Assembly: GCA_963853835.1 (NCBI GenBank)
Contig: OY970828.1
Coordinates: forward strand, 19,888,977-19,952,976
DNA: 64,000 nt
Origin: Calendula officinalis
Taxonomy: Eukaryota; Streptophyta; Magnoliopsida; Asterales; Asteraceae
Direction of reading: 5' to 3'
Part shown: one piece after another, positions 47,701 to 63,228 of the stretch
How the letters are laid out: every line of letters begins with the position of its first letter
Numbering within the stretch: the first letter of the stretch is position 1
Program-made: the position numbers and the translations under genes
The notes under the pieces: model-generated
Seen by the model: only the letters and a program-made list of their open reading frames with translations
Told to the model about the DNA's origin: nothing
Database searches by the model: none

Positions 47701-50700
47701 AAAATCATTCACGGGACATTCGTATGAGTTCTAGACAGCAATAACAGTTTAAAATATGGATACTTATAGGTTATTGGTCATAGCTAGTGGTTATAATAGT
47801 TCACGGGCCATTCGTATGGGCTATGGACGCCAATTAAGGTTTAACATGGATACTTATAGGTTATTGTGCGTAGCTAGTGCTTATAATGGTTCACGGGCCA
47901 TTCGTATGGGTTATCGACACCAATTAAGCTTTAAAATCAATACTTATAGGTTATTGGTCATAGCTAGTGGTCAAAATCATTTACGGGGCATTCGTATGAG
48001 TTCTAGAAACCAATTCAAGTTTAAATAATGGATACTTATAGGTTATTGGTCATAGCTAGTGGTTATAATGGTTCATGTGCCATTCGTATGGACTATGGAC
48101 GCTAATTACAGTTTAACAATGATACTTATAGGTCATTAGTCGAAGCTAGTGGGTATAATGGTTCAGAGCCATTCGTATGTGTAATGGACACCATTTAATG
48201 TTTAAAATGGATACTTATAGGTTATTGGTCATAGCTAGTCGTCAAAATTGTTCACGGGGCATTCGTATGGGTTCTAGACATGAATTAGAGTTTAAATAAT
48301 GGATACTTATAGGTTATCAGTCATAGCTAGTAATTATAAAGGTTTACGGGCCATTTGTATGAGTTATCAACACCCATTACAATTTAAAAATGGATGCTAA
48401 TAGGTTATTGGATATAGCTAGTGGTTATAATGGTTCACGGGCCATTCCTATGGGCTATGGACGCTAATTACGGTTTAAAAAGGATACTTATAGTTATTGG
48501 TCGAAGCTAGTTGTTATAATGGTTCACGGGCCAGTCGTATGGGTAATGGACACCAATTAAGGTTTAAAATGGATACTTATAGGTTATTGGTCATAACTAG
48601 TGGTCAAAATCGTCCACGGGGCATTTGTATGGGTTCTAGACACGAGTTAGAGTTTAAAAAATGGATACTTATAGGTTATTGGTCATAGCTAGTGGTTATA
48701 ATGCTTCACGGGCCATTTGTATGGGTTATCAACACAAATTACAGTTTAAAAAATGGATACTAATAGGTTATCGGTTATAGCTAGTGGTTATAATGGTTCA
48801 CGGGCCATTCGTAAGGGCTATGGACGCCAATTACGGTTTAACATGGATACTTATAGGTTATTGGTCATAGCTAGGGGTCAAAATCATTCACGGGGCATTC
48901 GTATGCGTTCTAGACACCAATTACAATTTAAAAAATGGATACTTATAGGTTATCGGTCATAGCTATTGGTTATAATGGTTCACGGGCTAATCGTATGGGT
49001 AATGGACACCAATTAAGGTTTAAAATGGATACTTATAGGTTATTGGTCATACCTAGTGGTCAAAATTGTTCATGGGGAATTCATATGGGTACTAGACACC
49101 AATTACCGTTTAAAATATGGACACTTATAAGTTATTGGTCATAGCTAGTGGTTATAATGGTTCACGGGTGTTTCGTATGGGCTATGAACGCTAATTACGG
49201 TTTAACAAGGATACTTATAGGTTATTGGTCATAGCTATTGGTTATAATGGTTCACAGGCCATTCGTATGGGCTATGAACGCTAATTATGGTTTAAGAAGG
49301 ATACTTATAGGTTATTGGTCGAAGCTAGTGGTTATAATGGTTCACGGGCCATTCGTATGGGTTATGAATGCTAATTACGGTTTAACAAGGATATTTATAG
49401 GTTATTGGTTGAAGCTAGTTGTTATAATGTTTCACCGGCCATTCGTAAGTGTAATGGACACCAATTAATGTTTAAAATGGATACTTATAGGTTATTGGTC
49501 ATAGCTAGTGGTCAAAATCATTCACGGGACATTCGTATGGGTTCAAGACAGCAATAACAGTTTAAAAAAAGGATACTTATAGGTTATTGGTCATAGCTAG
49601 TTGTTATAATGGTTCACGGGCCATTCGCATGGGTTATGGACGCCAATTAAGGTTTACATGGATACTTATAGGTTATTGGGCGTAGCTAGTGGTTATAATG
49701 GTTCACGGGCCATTCGTATGGGTAATCGACACCAATTATGCTTTAAAATCGATACTTATAGGCTATTGGTCATAGCTAGTGGTCAAAATCATTCACGGGG
49801 CATTCGTATGAGTTCTAGAAACCAATTCAAGTTTAAAAAATGAATACTTATAGGTTATTGGTCATAGCTAGTGGTTATAATGGTTCACGTGCCATTCGTA
49901 TGGACTATGGACGCTAATTATGGTTTAACAATGATACTTATAGGTTATTAGTTGAAACTAGTGGTTATAATGGTTCAGAGCCATTCGTATGTGTAATGGA
50001 CACCATTTAATGTTTAAAATTGATACTTATAGGTTATTGATCATAGCTAGTCGTCAAAATCGTTCACGGGGCATTCGTATGGGTTCTAGACACGAGTTAG
50101 AGTTTACAAAATGGATACTTATAGGTTATTGATCATAGCTAGTGGTTATAATGGTTCACGGGCCATTTGTATGGGTTATCAACACCAATTTCAGTTTAAA
50201 AAATGGATAGTTATAGGTTATTGGTCGTAGCTAGTGGTTAAAATGGTTCACGGGCCATTTGTATGGGTAATGGACACCAATTATGGTTTAAAATAGATAC
50301 TTATAGGTTATTGGTTATAGCTAGTGGTCAAAATCATTCACGAGGCATTCGTATGGGTTCTAGACACCAATTACAGTTTAAGAAATGGATACTTATAGGT
50401 TATTAGTCATAGCTAGTAGTTATAAAGGTTTACGGGCCATTTGTATGAGTTATCAACACCCATTACAATTTAAAAAATGGATACTAATAGGTTATTGGAT
50501 ATAGCTAGTGGATATAATGGTTCACGGGCCATTCATATGGGCTATGGACGCTAATTACGGTTAAAAAAGGATACTTATAGGTTATTGGTCGAAGCTAGTT
50601 GTTATAATGGTTCACGGGCCAGTCGTATGGGTAATGGACACCAATTAAGGTTTAAAATGGATACTTATAGGTTATTGGTCGAAGCTAGTGATTATAATGG

Positions 50701-53700
50701 TTCACGGTCCATTCGTATGGGTAATGGAAACCAATTAAGGTTTAAAATGGATACTTATAAGTTATTGGTCATAGCTAGTGGTTATAATGGTTCACGGGCC
50801 ATTTGTATGGGTTATCAACACAAATTACAGTTTAAAAAATGGATACTTATAGGTTATTGGTTATAGCCAGTGGTTATAATGGTTCACGGGCCATTCGTAA
50901 GGGCTATGGACGCCAATTACGGTTTAACATTGATACTTATAGGTTATTGGTCATAGCTATTGGTCAAAATCATTCACGGGGCATTCGTATGGGTTCTAGA
51001 CACCAATTACAATTTAAAAAATGGATACTTATAGGTTATCGGTCATAGCTAGTGGTTATAATGGTTCACGGGCTAAACGTATGGGTAATGGACACCAATT
51101 AAGGTTTAAAATGGATACTTATAGGTAATGGTCATAGCTAGTGGTCAAAATTGTTCATGGGGAATTCGTATGGGTTCTAGACACCAATTACAGTTTAAAA
51201 TATGGATACTTATAAGTTATTGGTCATAGCTAGTGGTTATAATGGTTCACGGGTGTTTCATATGGGCTATGAATGCTAATTACGGTTTAAGAAGGATACT
51301 TATAGGTTATTGGTCATAGCTATTGGTTATAATGGTTCACGGGCCATTCTTATGGGCTATGGACGCTAATTACGGTTTAACAAGGATACTTATAGGTTAT
51401 TGGTCGTAGCTAGGGTTTATAATGGTTCACGGGCCATTCGTATGGGTAATGGGCCCCAATTAAGGTTTTAAATGGATACTTATAGGTTATTGGTCGAAGC
51501 TAGTGATTATAATGGTTCACGGGCCATTCGTATGGATAATGGACAATTAAGGTTTAAAATGGATACTTATAAGTTATTGGTCATAGCTAGTGGTGAAAAT
51601 TGTTCATGGGGCATTCGTATGGGTTGTAGACACCAATTACAGTTTAAAAAATGGATACTTATAGGTTATTGGTCATAGCTAGTGGTTATAATGGTTCACG
51701 GGCTATTCGTATGGGCTATGAACGCTAATTACGGTTTAAGAAGGATACTTATAGGTTATTGGTCGAAGCTAGTGGTTATAATGGGTCACGGGTCATTCGT
51801 AAGGGTTATGAATGCTAATTACGGTTTAACAAGGATATTTATAGGTTATTGGTTGAAGCTAGTGGTTATAATGCTTCACCGGCCATTCGTATGTGTAATG
51901 GACAACAATTAATGTTTAAAATGGATACTTTTAGGTTATTGGTCATAGCTAATGGTCAAAATCGTTCACGGGGCATTCGTATGGGTTTCAGACACCAATT
52001 ACAGTTTAAAAAATGGGTACTAATAGGTTATTTGTCATAGCTATTGGTTATAATTGTTCACGGGCCATTCGATGGACTATGGACGCTAATTACGGTTTAA
52101 CAATGATACTTATAGGTTATTGGTCGAAACGAGTGGTTATAATGGTTCACGGGCCATTCGTATGGGATATGGATGCTAATTACGGTTTAACAAGGATACT
52201 TATAGGTTATTGGTCGTAGCTAGGGTTTATAATTGTTCACGGGCCATTCGTATAGGTAATGGACCCCAATTAAGGTTTAAAATGGATACTTATAGGTTAT
52301 TGGTCGAAGGTAGTGATTATAATGGTTCACGGGCCATTCGTATGGGTTCTAGACCCCAATTACAGTTTAAAAAATGGATACTTATAGGTTATTGGTCATA
52401 GCTAGTGGTCAAAATCATTCACGGGACATTCGTATGAGTTCTAGACAGCAATAACAGTTTAAAAAATGGATACTTATAGGTTATTGGTCATAGCTAGTGG
52501 TTATAATAGTTCACGGGCCATTCGTATGGGCTATGGACGCCAATTAAGGTTTAACATGGATACTTATAGGTTATTGTGCGTAGCTAGTGCTTATAACGGT
52601 TCACGGGCCATTCGTATGGGTTATCGACACCAATTAAGCTTTAAAATCAATACTTATAGGTTATTGGTCATAGCTAGTGGTGAAAATCATTTACGGGGCA
52701 TTCGTATGAGTTCTAGAAACCAATTCAAGTTTAAAAAATGGATACTTATAGGTTATTGGTCATAGCTAGTGGTTATAATGGTTCACGTGCCATTCGTATG
52801 GACTATGGACGCTAATTACAGTTTAACAATGATACTTATAGGTCATTAGTCGAAGCTAGTGGTTATAATGGTTCAGAGCCATTCGTATGTGTAATGGACA
52901 CCATTTAATGTTTAAAATGGATACTTATAGGTTATTGGTCATAGCTAGTCGTCAAAATTGTTCACGGGGCATTCGTATGGGTTCTAGACACGAATTAGAG
53001 TTTAAATAATGGATACTTATAGGTTATTAGTCATAGCTAGTAGTTATAAAGGTTTACGGGCCATTTGTATGAGTTATCAACACCCATTACAATTTAAAAA
53101 ATGGATACTAATAGGTTATTGGATATAGCTAGTGGTTATAATGGTTCACGGGCCATTCCTTTGGGCTATGGACGCTAATTACGGTTTAAAAAGGATACTT
53201 ATAGGTTATTGGTCGAAGCTAGTTGTTATAATGGTTCACGGGCCAGTCGTATGGGTAATGGACACCAATTAAGGTTTAAAATGGATACTTATAGGTTATT
53301 AGTCATAACTAGTGGTCAAAATCGTCCACGGGGCATTTGTATGGGTTCTTGACACGAGTTAGAGTTTAAAAAATGGATACTTATAGGTTATTGGTCATAG
53401 CTAGTGGTTATAATGCTTCACGGGCCATTTGTATGGGTTATCAACACAAATTACAGTTTAAAAAATGGATACTAATAGGTTATTTGTTATAGCTAGTGGT
53501 TATAATGGTTCACGGGCCATTCGTAAGGGCTATGGACGCCAATTACGGTTTAACATGGATACTTATAGGTTATTGGTCATAGCTAGGGGTCAAAATCATT
53601 CACGGGGCATTCGTATGGGTTCTAGACACCAATTACAATTTAAAAAATGGATACTTATAGGTTATCGGTCATAGCTATTGGTTATAATGGTTCACGGGCT

Positions 53701-53980
53701 AATCGTATGGGTAATGGACACCAATTAAGGTTTAAAATGGATACTTATAGGTTATTGGTCATAGCTAGTGGTCAAAATTGTTCATGGGGAATTCATATGG
53801 GTAATAGACACCAATTACGGTTTAAAATATGGATACTTATAAGTTATTGGTCATAGCTAGTGGTTATAATGGTTCACGGGTGTTTCGTATGGGCTATGAA
53901 GGCTAATTACGGTTTAAGAGGGATACTTATAGGTTATTGGTCATAGCTATTGGTTATAATGGTTCACAGGCCATTCTTAT
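44775..53980 (+). repeat. about 4.71 kb higher-order tandem duplication
   Basis: About 44775-49270 recurs at 49485-53980. Offsets drift 4709-4712 through single-base indels. It is about 52 monomers long. The second copy contains the first unit of the later 2627 bp duplication. Confidence 0.75.
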
Positions 53981-56686
53981 GGGCTATGGAGGCTAATTAC
54001 GGTTTAACAAGGATACTTATAGGTTATTGGTCGTAGCTAGGGTTTATAATGGTTCACGGGCCATTCGTATGGGTAATGGGCCCCAATTAAGGTTTTAAAT
54101 GGATACTTATAGGTTATTGGTCGAAGCTAGTGATTATAATGGTTCACGGGCCATTCGTATGGATAATGGACAATTAAGGTTTAAAATGGATACTTATAAG
54201 TTATTGGTCATAGCTAGTGGTGAAAATTGTTCATGGGGCATTCGTATGGGTTGTAGACACCAATTACAGTTTAAAAAATGGATACTTATAGGTTATTGGT
54301 CATAGCTAGTGGTTATAATGGTTCACGGGCTATTCGTATGGGCTATGAACGCTAATTACGGTTTAAGAAGGATACTTATAGGTTATTGGTCGAAGCTAGT
54401 GGTTATAATGGGTCACGGGTCATTCGTATGGGTTATGAATGCTAATTACGGTTTAACAAGGATATTTATAGGTTATTGGTTGAAGCTAGTGGTTATAATG
54501 CTTCACCGGCCATTCGTATGTGTAATGGACAACAATTAATGTTTAAAATGGATACTTATAGGTTATTGGTCATAGCTAATGGTCAAAATCGTTCACGGGG
54601 CATTCGTATGGGTTTCAGACACCAATTACAGTTTAAAAAATGGGTACTAATAGGTTATTTGTCATAGCTATTGGTTATAATTGTTCACGGGCCATTCGAT
54701 GGACTATGGACGCTAATTACGGTTTAACAATGATACTTATAGGTTATTGGTCGAAACGAGTGGTTATAATGGTTCACGGGCCATTCGTATGGGATATGGA
54801 TGCTAATTACGGTTTAACAAGGATACTTATAGGTTATTGGTCGTAGCTAGGGTTTATAATTGTTCACGGGCCATTCGTATAGGTAATGGACCCCAATTAA
54901 GGTTTAAAATGGATACTTATAGGTTATTGGTCGAAGGTAGTGATTATAATGGTTCACGGGCCATTCGTATGGGTTCTAGACCCCAATTACAGTTTAAAAA
55001 ATGGATACTTATAGGTTATTGGTCATAGCTAGTGGTCAAAATCATTCACGGGACATTCGTATGAGTTCTAGACAGCAATAACAGATTAAAAAATGGATAC
55101 TTATAGGTTATTGGTCATAGCTAGTGGTTATAATAGTTCACGGGCCATTCGTATGGGCTATGGACGCCAATTAAGGTTTAACATGGATACTTATAGGTTA
55201 TTGTGCGTAGCTAGTGCTTATAACGGTTCACGGGCCATTCGTATGGGTTATCGACACCAATTAAGCTTTAAAATCAATACTTATAGGTTATTGGTCATAG
55301 CTAGTGGTGAAAATCATTTACGGGGCATTCGTATGAGTTCTAGAAACCAATTCAAGTTTAAAAAATGGATACTTATAGGTTATTGGTCATAGCTAGTGGT
55401 TATAATGGTTCACGTGCCATTCGTATGGACTATGGACGCTAATTACAGTTTAACAATGATACTTATAGGTCATTAGTCGAAGCTAGTGGTTATAATGGTT
55501 CAGAGCCATTCGTATGTGTAATGGACACCATTTAATGTTTAAAATGGATACTTATAGGTTATTGGTCATAGCTAGTCGTCAAAATTGTTCACGGGGCATT
55601 CGTATGGGTTCTAGACACGAATTAGAGTTTAAATAATGGATACTTATAGGTTATTAGTCATAGCTAGTAGTTATAAAGGTTTACGGGCCATTTGTATGAG
55701 TTATCAACACCCATTACAATTTAAAAAATGGATACTAATAGGTTATTGGATATAGCTAGTGGTTATAATGGTTCACGGGCCATTCCTTTGGGCTATGGAC
55801 GCTAATTACGGTTTAAAAAGGATACTTATAGGTTATTGGTCGAAGCTAGTTGTTATAATGGTTCACGGGCCAGTCGTATGGGTAATGGACACCAATTAAG
55901 GTTTAAAATGGATACTTATAGGTTATTAGTCATAACTAGTGGTCAAAATCGTCCACGGGGCATTTGTATGGGTTCTTGACACGAGTTAGAGTTTAAAAAA
56001 TGGATACTTATAGGTTATTGGTCATAGCTAGTGGTTATAATGCTTCACGGGCCATTTGTATGGGTTATCAACACAAATTACAGTTTAAAAAATGGATACT
56101 AATAGGTTATTTGTTATAGCTAGTGGTTATAATGGTTCACGGGCCATTCGTAAGGGCTATGGACGCCAATTACGGTTTAACATGGATACTTATAGGTTAT
56201 TGGTCATAGCTAGGGGTCAAAATCATTCACGGGGCATTCGTATGGGTTCTAGACACCAATTACAATTTAAAAAATGGATACTTATAGGTTATCGGTCATA
56301 GCTATTGGTTATAATGGTTCACGGGCTAATCGTATGGGTAATGGACACCAATTAAGGTTTAAAATGGATACTTATAGGTTATTGGTCATAGCTAGTGGTC
56401 AAAATTGTTCATGGGGAATTCATATGGGTACTAGACACCAATTACGGTTTAAAATATGGATACTTATAAGTTATTGGTCATAGCTAGTGGTTATAATGGT
56501 TCACGGGTGTTTCGTATGGGCTATGAAGGCTAATTACGGTTTAAGAGGGATACTTATAGGTTATTGGTCATAGCTATTGGTTATAATGGTTCACAGGCCA
56601 TTCTTATGGGCTATGGAGGCTAATTACGGTTTAACAAGGATACTTATAGGTTATTGGTCGTAGCTAGGGTTTATAATGGTTCACGG
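51365..56686 (+). repeat. 2627 bp near-identical tandem duplication (29-mer)
   Basis: 51365-54059 matches 53992-56686 at a constant offset of 2627 bp with no indel. I noticed only four mismatches (around 51798, 51931, 52458 and 53803). The first mismatches beyond the ends are at 51364/53991 and 54060/56687. It is the youngest duplication visible. Confidence 0.85.
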
Positions 56687-57449
56687 TCCATTCGTATGGG
56701 TAATGGACCCCAATTAAGGTTTAAAATGGATACTTATAGGTTATTGTTCGAAGCTAGTGATTATAATGGTTCACGGGCCATTCGTATGGATAATGGACAC
56801 CAATTAAGGTTTAAAATGGATACTTATAAGTTATTGGTCACAGCTAGTGGTCAAAATTGTTCATGGGGCATTCGTATGGGTTCTAGACACCAATTACAGT
56901 TTAAAAAATGGATACTTATAGGTTATTGGTCATAGCTAGTGGTTATAATGGTTCACGGGCCATTCGTATGGGCTATGAACGCTAATTACGGTTTAAGAAG
57001 GATACTTATAGGTTATTGGTCGAAGCTAGTGGTTATAATGGTTCACGGGCCATTCGTATGGGTTATGAATGCTAATTACGGTTTAACAAGGATATTTATA
57101 GGTTATTGGTTGAAGCTAGTGGTTATAATGCTTCACCGGCCATTCGTATGTGTAATGGACACCAATTAATGTTTAAAATGGATACTTATAGGTTATTGGT
57201 CATAGCTAGTGGTCAAAATCATTCACGGGGCATTCGTATGGGTTCTAGACACCAATTAAAGTTTAAAAAATGGGTACTAATAGGTTATTTGTCATAGCTA
57301 TTGGTTATAATTGTTCACGGGCCATTCGATGGACTATGGACGCTAATTACGGTTTAACAAGGATACTTATAGGTATTGGTCAAAACTAGTGGTTATAATG
57401 GTTCACGGGCCATTCGTATGGGTAATGGACACCATTTAAGGTTTAAAGT

Positions 57450-60400
57450 CATTCACTGGCATTCGTATGGGTTCTAGACACCAATTACAGTTTAAAAAAG
57501 GATACTTATAGGTTATTGGTCATAGCTAGTGGTTATAATGGTTCACGGGCAATTTGTAAGGGTTATCAACACCAATTACAGTTTAAAAATGGATACTTAT
57601 AGGTTATTGGTTATAGCTAGTGGTTATAATGGTTCACGGGCCATTCGTATGGGTAATGGACACCAATTAAGGTTTAAAATAGATACTAATAAGTTATTGG
57701 TTATAGCTAGTGGTCAAAATCATTCACGAGGCATTCGTATGGGTTCTAGACACCAATTACAGTTTAAGAAATAGATACTTATAGGTTATTAGTCATAGCT
57801 AGTAGTTATAAAGGTTTACGGGCCATTTGTATGAGTTATCAACACCCATTACAATATAAAAAATGGATACTAATAGGTTATTGGATATAGCTAGTGGTTA
57901 TAATGGTTCACGGGCCATTCCTATGGGCTATGGACGCTAATTAAGGTTTAAAAAGGATACTTATAGGTTATTGGTCGAAGATAGTTGTTATAATGGTTCA
58001 CGGGCCAGTCGTATGGGTAATGGACACCAATTAAGGTTTAAAATGGATACTTATAGGTTATTGGTCATAGCTAGTGGTCAAAATCGTTCACGGGGCATTC
58101 GTATGGCTTCTAGACACGAATTAGAGTTTAAAAAATGGATACTTACAGGTTATTGGTCATAGCTAGTGGTTATAATGGTTCACGGGCCATTCGTATGGGC
58201 TATGGACGCCAATTAAGGTTTAACATGGATACTTAAAGGTTATTGGGCGTAGCTAGTGGTTATAATGGTTCACGGGCCATTCGTATGGGTTATCGACACC
58301 AATTAAGCTTTAAAATCGATACTTATAGGTTATTGGTCATAGCTAGTGGTCAAAATCATTCACGGGGCATTCATATGAGTTCTAGAAACCAATTTAAGTT
58401 TAAAAAATGGATACTTATAGGTTATTAGTCATAGCTCGTGGTTATAATGGTTCACGGGCCATTCGTATGGGCTATGAACGCTAATTTCGGTTTAAGAAGG
58501 ACACTTATAGGTTATTGGTCGAAGCTAGTTGTTATAATGGTTCACGGGCCATTCGTATGGGTTATGAATGCTAATTACGGTTTAACAAGGATATTTATAG
58601 GTATTGGTTGAAGCTAGTGGTTATAATGCTTCACCGGCCATTCGTAAGTGTAATGGACGCTAATTAATGTTTAAAATGGATACTTATAGGTTATTGGTCA
58701 TAGCTAGTGGTCAAAATCATTCACGGGGCATTCGTATGGGTTCTAGACACCAATTACAGTTTAACAAATGGGTACTAATAGGTTATTTGTCATAGCTATT
58801 GGTTATAATTGTTCACGGGCCATTCGTATGGACTATGGACGCTAATTACGGTTTAACAAGGATACTTACAGGTATTGGTCAAAACTAGTGGTTATAATGG
58901 TTCACGGGCCATTCGTATGGGTAATGGACACCAATTAAGGTTTAAAATGGATACTTATAAGTTATTGGTCATAGCTAGTGGTCAAAATCGTTCACTGGCA
59001 TTCGTATGGGTTCTAGACACCAATTACAGTTTAAAAAAAGGATACTTATAGGTTATTGGTCATAGCTAGTGGTTATAATGGTTCACGGGCAATTTGTAAG
59101 GGTTATCAACACCAATTACAGTTTAAAAAATTGATACTTATAGGTTATTGGTTATAGCTAGTGGTTATAATGGTTCACGGGCCATTCGTATGGGTAATGG
59201 ACACCAATTAAGGTTTAAAATAGATACTAATAAGTTATTGGTTATAGCTAGTGGTCAAAATCATTCACGAGGCATTCGTATGGGTTCTAGACACCAATTA
59301 CAGTTTAAGAAATAGATACTTATAGGTTATTAGTCATAGCTAGTAGTTATAAAGGTTTACGGGCCATTTGTATGAGTTATCAACACCCATTACAATATAA
59401 AAAATGGATACTAATAGGTTATTGGATATAGCTAGTGGTTATAATGGTTCACGGGCCATTCCTATGGGCTATGGACGCTAATTAAGGTTTAAAAAGGATA
59501 CTTATAGGTTATTGGTCGAAGATAGTTGTTATAATGGTTCACGGGCCAGTCGTATGGGTAATGGACACCAATTAAGGTTTAAAATGGATACTTATAGGTT
59601 ATTGGTCATAGCTAGTGGTCAAAATCGTTCACGGGGCATTCGTATGGCTTCTAGACACGAATTAGAGTTTAAAAAATGGATACTTACAGGTTATTGGTCA
59701 TAGCTAGTGGTTATAATGGTTCACGGGCCATTCGTATGGGCTATGGACGCCAATTAAGGTTTAACATGGATACTTAAAGGTTATTGGGCGTAGCTAGTGG
59801 TTATAATGGTTCACGGGCCATTCGTATGGGTTATCGACACCAATTAAGCTTTAAAATCGATACTTATAGGTTATTGGTCATAGCTAGTGGTCAAAATCAT
59901 TCACGGGGCATTCATATGAGTTCTAGAAACCAATTTAAGTTTAAAAAATGGATACTTATAGGTTATTAGTCATAGCTCGTGGTTATAATGGTTCACGGGC
60001 CATTCGTATGGGCTATGAACGCTAATTTCGGTTTAAGAAGGACACTTATAGGTTATTGGTCGAAGCTAGTTGTTATAATGGTTCACGGGCCATTCGTATG
60101 GGTTATGAATGCTAATTACGGTTTAACAAGGATATTTATAGGTATTGGTTGAAGCTAGTGGTTATAATGCTTCACCGGCCATTCGTAAGTGTAATGGACG
60201 CTAATTAATGTTTAAAATGGATACTTATAGGTTATTGGTCATAGCTAGTGGTCAAAATCATTCACGGGGCATTCGTATGGGTTCTAGACACCAATTACAG
60301 TTTAACAAATGGGTACTAATAGGTTATTTGTCATAGCTATTGGTTATAATTGTTCACGGGCCATTCGTATGGACTATGGACGCTAATTACGGTTTAACAA

Positions 60401-61510
60401 GGATACTTACAGGTATTGGTCAAAACTAGTGGTTATAATGGTTCACGGGCCATTCGTATGGGTAATGGACACCAATTAAGGTTTAAAATGGATACTTATA
60501 AGTTATTGGTCATAGCTAGTGGTCAAAATCGTTCACTGGCATTCGTATGGGTTCTAGACACCAATTACAGTTTAAAAAAAGGATACTTATAGGTTATTGG
60601 TCATAGCTAGTGGTTATAATGGTTCACGGGCAATTTGTAAGGGTTATCAACACCAATTACAGTTTAAAAAATTGATACTTATAGGTTATTGGTTATAGCT
60701 AGTGGTTATAATGGTTCACGGGCCATTCGTATGGGTAATGGACACCAATTAAGGTTTAAAATAGATACTAATAAGTTATTGGTTATAGCTAGTGGTCAAA
60801 ATCATTCACGAGGCAGTCGTATGGGTTCTAGACACCAATTACAGTTTAAGAAATAGATACTTATAGGTTATTAGTCATAGCTAGTAGTTATAAAGGTTTA
60901 CGGGCCATTTGTATGAGTTATCAACACCCATTACAATATAAAAAATGGATACTAATAGGTTATTGGATATAGCTAGTGGTTATAATGGTTCACGGGCCAT
61001 TCCTGCAGGCTATGGACGCTAATTATGGTTTAAAAAGGATACTTATAGGTTATTGGTCGAAGATAGTTGTTATAATGGTTCACGGGCCAGTCGTATGGGT
61101 AATGGACACCAATTAAGGTTTAAAATGGATACTTATAGGTTATTGGTCTTAGCTAGTGGTCAAAATCGTTCACGGGGCATTCGTATGGCTTCTAGACACG
61201 AATTAGAGTTTAAAAAATGGTTACTTACAGGTTATTGGTCATAACTAGTGGTTATAATGGTTCACGGGCCATTCGTATGGGCTATGGACGCCAATTAAGG
61301 TTTAACATGGATACTTAAAGGTTATTGGGCGTAGCTAGTGGTTATAATGGTTCACGGGTCATTCGTATGGGTTATCGACACCAATTAAGTTTTAAAATCG
61401 ATACTTATAGGTTATTGGTCATAGCTAGTGGTCAAAATTATTCACGGGGCATTCGTATGAGTTCTAGAAACCAATTTAAGTTTAAAAAATGGATACTTAT
61501 AGGTTATTAG
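57450..61510 (+). repeat. 1541 bp higher-order repeat, about 2.6 copies (17-mer)
   Basis: Units start near 57450, 58990 and 60530; the third breaks off at about 61510. Copies 1 and 2 differ by a few small changes, and copy 3 has several private substitutions (for example near 61003). The left edge of copy 1 (57447) is an out-of-register junction. Confidence 0.8.
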
Positions 61511-63223
61511 TCATAGCTAGTGGTTATACTGGTTCACGTGCCATTCGTATGGACTATGGACGCTAATTACGGTTTAACAATGATACTTATAGGTTATTAG
61601 TCAAAGCTAGTGGTTATAATGGTTCAGAGCCATTCGTATGTGTAATGGACACCATTTAATGTTTAAAATGGATACTTATAGGTTATTGGTCATAACTAGT
61701 GGTCAAAATCGTCCACGGGGCATTCGTATGGGTTCTAGACACGAGTTAGAGTTTAAAAAATGGATACTTATCGGTTATTGGTCATAGCTAGTGGTTATAA
61801 TGCTTCACGGGCCATTTGTATGGGTTATCAACACAAATTACAGTTTAAAAAATGGATACTAATAGGTTATTGGTTATAGCTAGTGGTTATAATGGTTCAC
61901 GGGCCATTCGTAAGGGCTATGGACGCCAATTACGGTTTAACATGGATACTTATAGGTTATTGGTCATAGCTAGGGGTCAAAATCTTTCACGGGGCATTCG
62001 TATGGGTTCTAGACACCAATTACAATTTAAAAAATGGATACTTATAGGTTATCGGTCATAGCTATTGGTTATAATGGTTCACGGGCTAATCGTATGGGTA
62101 ATGGACACCAATTAAGGTTTAAAATGGATACTTATAGGTTATTGGTCATAGCTATTGGTTATAATGGTTCACGGGCCATTCGTATGGGCTATGGACGCTA
62201 ATTACGGTTTAACAAGGATACTTATAGGTTATTGGTCGTAGCTAGGGTTTATAATGGTTCACGGGCCATTCATATGGGTAATGGACCCCAATTAAGGTTT
62301 AAAATGGATACTTATACGTTATTGGTCGAAGCTAGTGATTATAATGGTTCACGGGTCATTCGTATGGGTAATGGACACCAATTAAGGTTTAAAATGGATA
62401 CTTATAAGTTATTGGTCATAGCTAGTGGTCAAAATTGTTCATGGGGCATTCGTATGGGTTCAAGACACCAATTACAGTTTAAAAAATGGATACTTATAGG
62501 TTATTGGTCATAGCTAGTGGTTATAATGGTTCACGGGCCATTCGTATGGGCTATGGACGCCAATTAAGGTTTAACATGGATACTTATAAGTTATTGGTCG
62601 AAACGGGTGGTTATAAAGGTTCACAGGCCATTCGTATGGGCTATGAACGCTAATTACGGTTTAAGAAGGATACTTATAGGTTATTGGTCGAAGCTAGTGG
62701 TTATAATGGTTCACGGTCCATTCGTATGGGTTATGAATGCTAATTACGGTTTAACAAGGATATTTATAGGTTATTGGTTGAAGCTAGTGGTTATAATGCT
62801 TCACCAGCCATTCGTATGTGTAATGGTCACCAATTAATGTGTAAAATGGATACTTATAGGTTATTGGTCATAGCTACTGGTCAAAATCATTCACGGGGCA
62901 TGCGTATGGGTTCTAGACACCAATTACAGTTTAAAAAATGGGTACTTATAGGTTACTGGTCATAGCTATTGGTTATAATTGTTCACGGGCCATTCGTATG
63001 GACTATGGACGCTAATTACGGTTCAATAAGGATACTTATATGTATTGGTCAAAACTAGTGGTTATAATGGTTCACGGGCCATTCGTATGGGCTATAGACG
63101 CTAATTACGGTTTAAAAAGGATACTTATAGGTTATTGGTCGTAGCTAGTGGTTATAATGGTTCACGGGCCATTTGTATGGGTAATGGACACCAATTAAGG
63201 TTTAAAATAGATACTTATATGTT

Positions 63224-63228
63224 ATTGG
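63224..63228 (+). other. empty counterpart of second copia insertion site
   Basis: ATTGG in a context (AGATACTTATATGTTATTGG) matching the sequence left of the second copia. It is followed by TTATATCTAGTGGTCAAAAT, which matches the sequence right of it at 33594 except one base. Only one copy of ATTGG is present. Confidence 0.85.
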
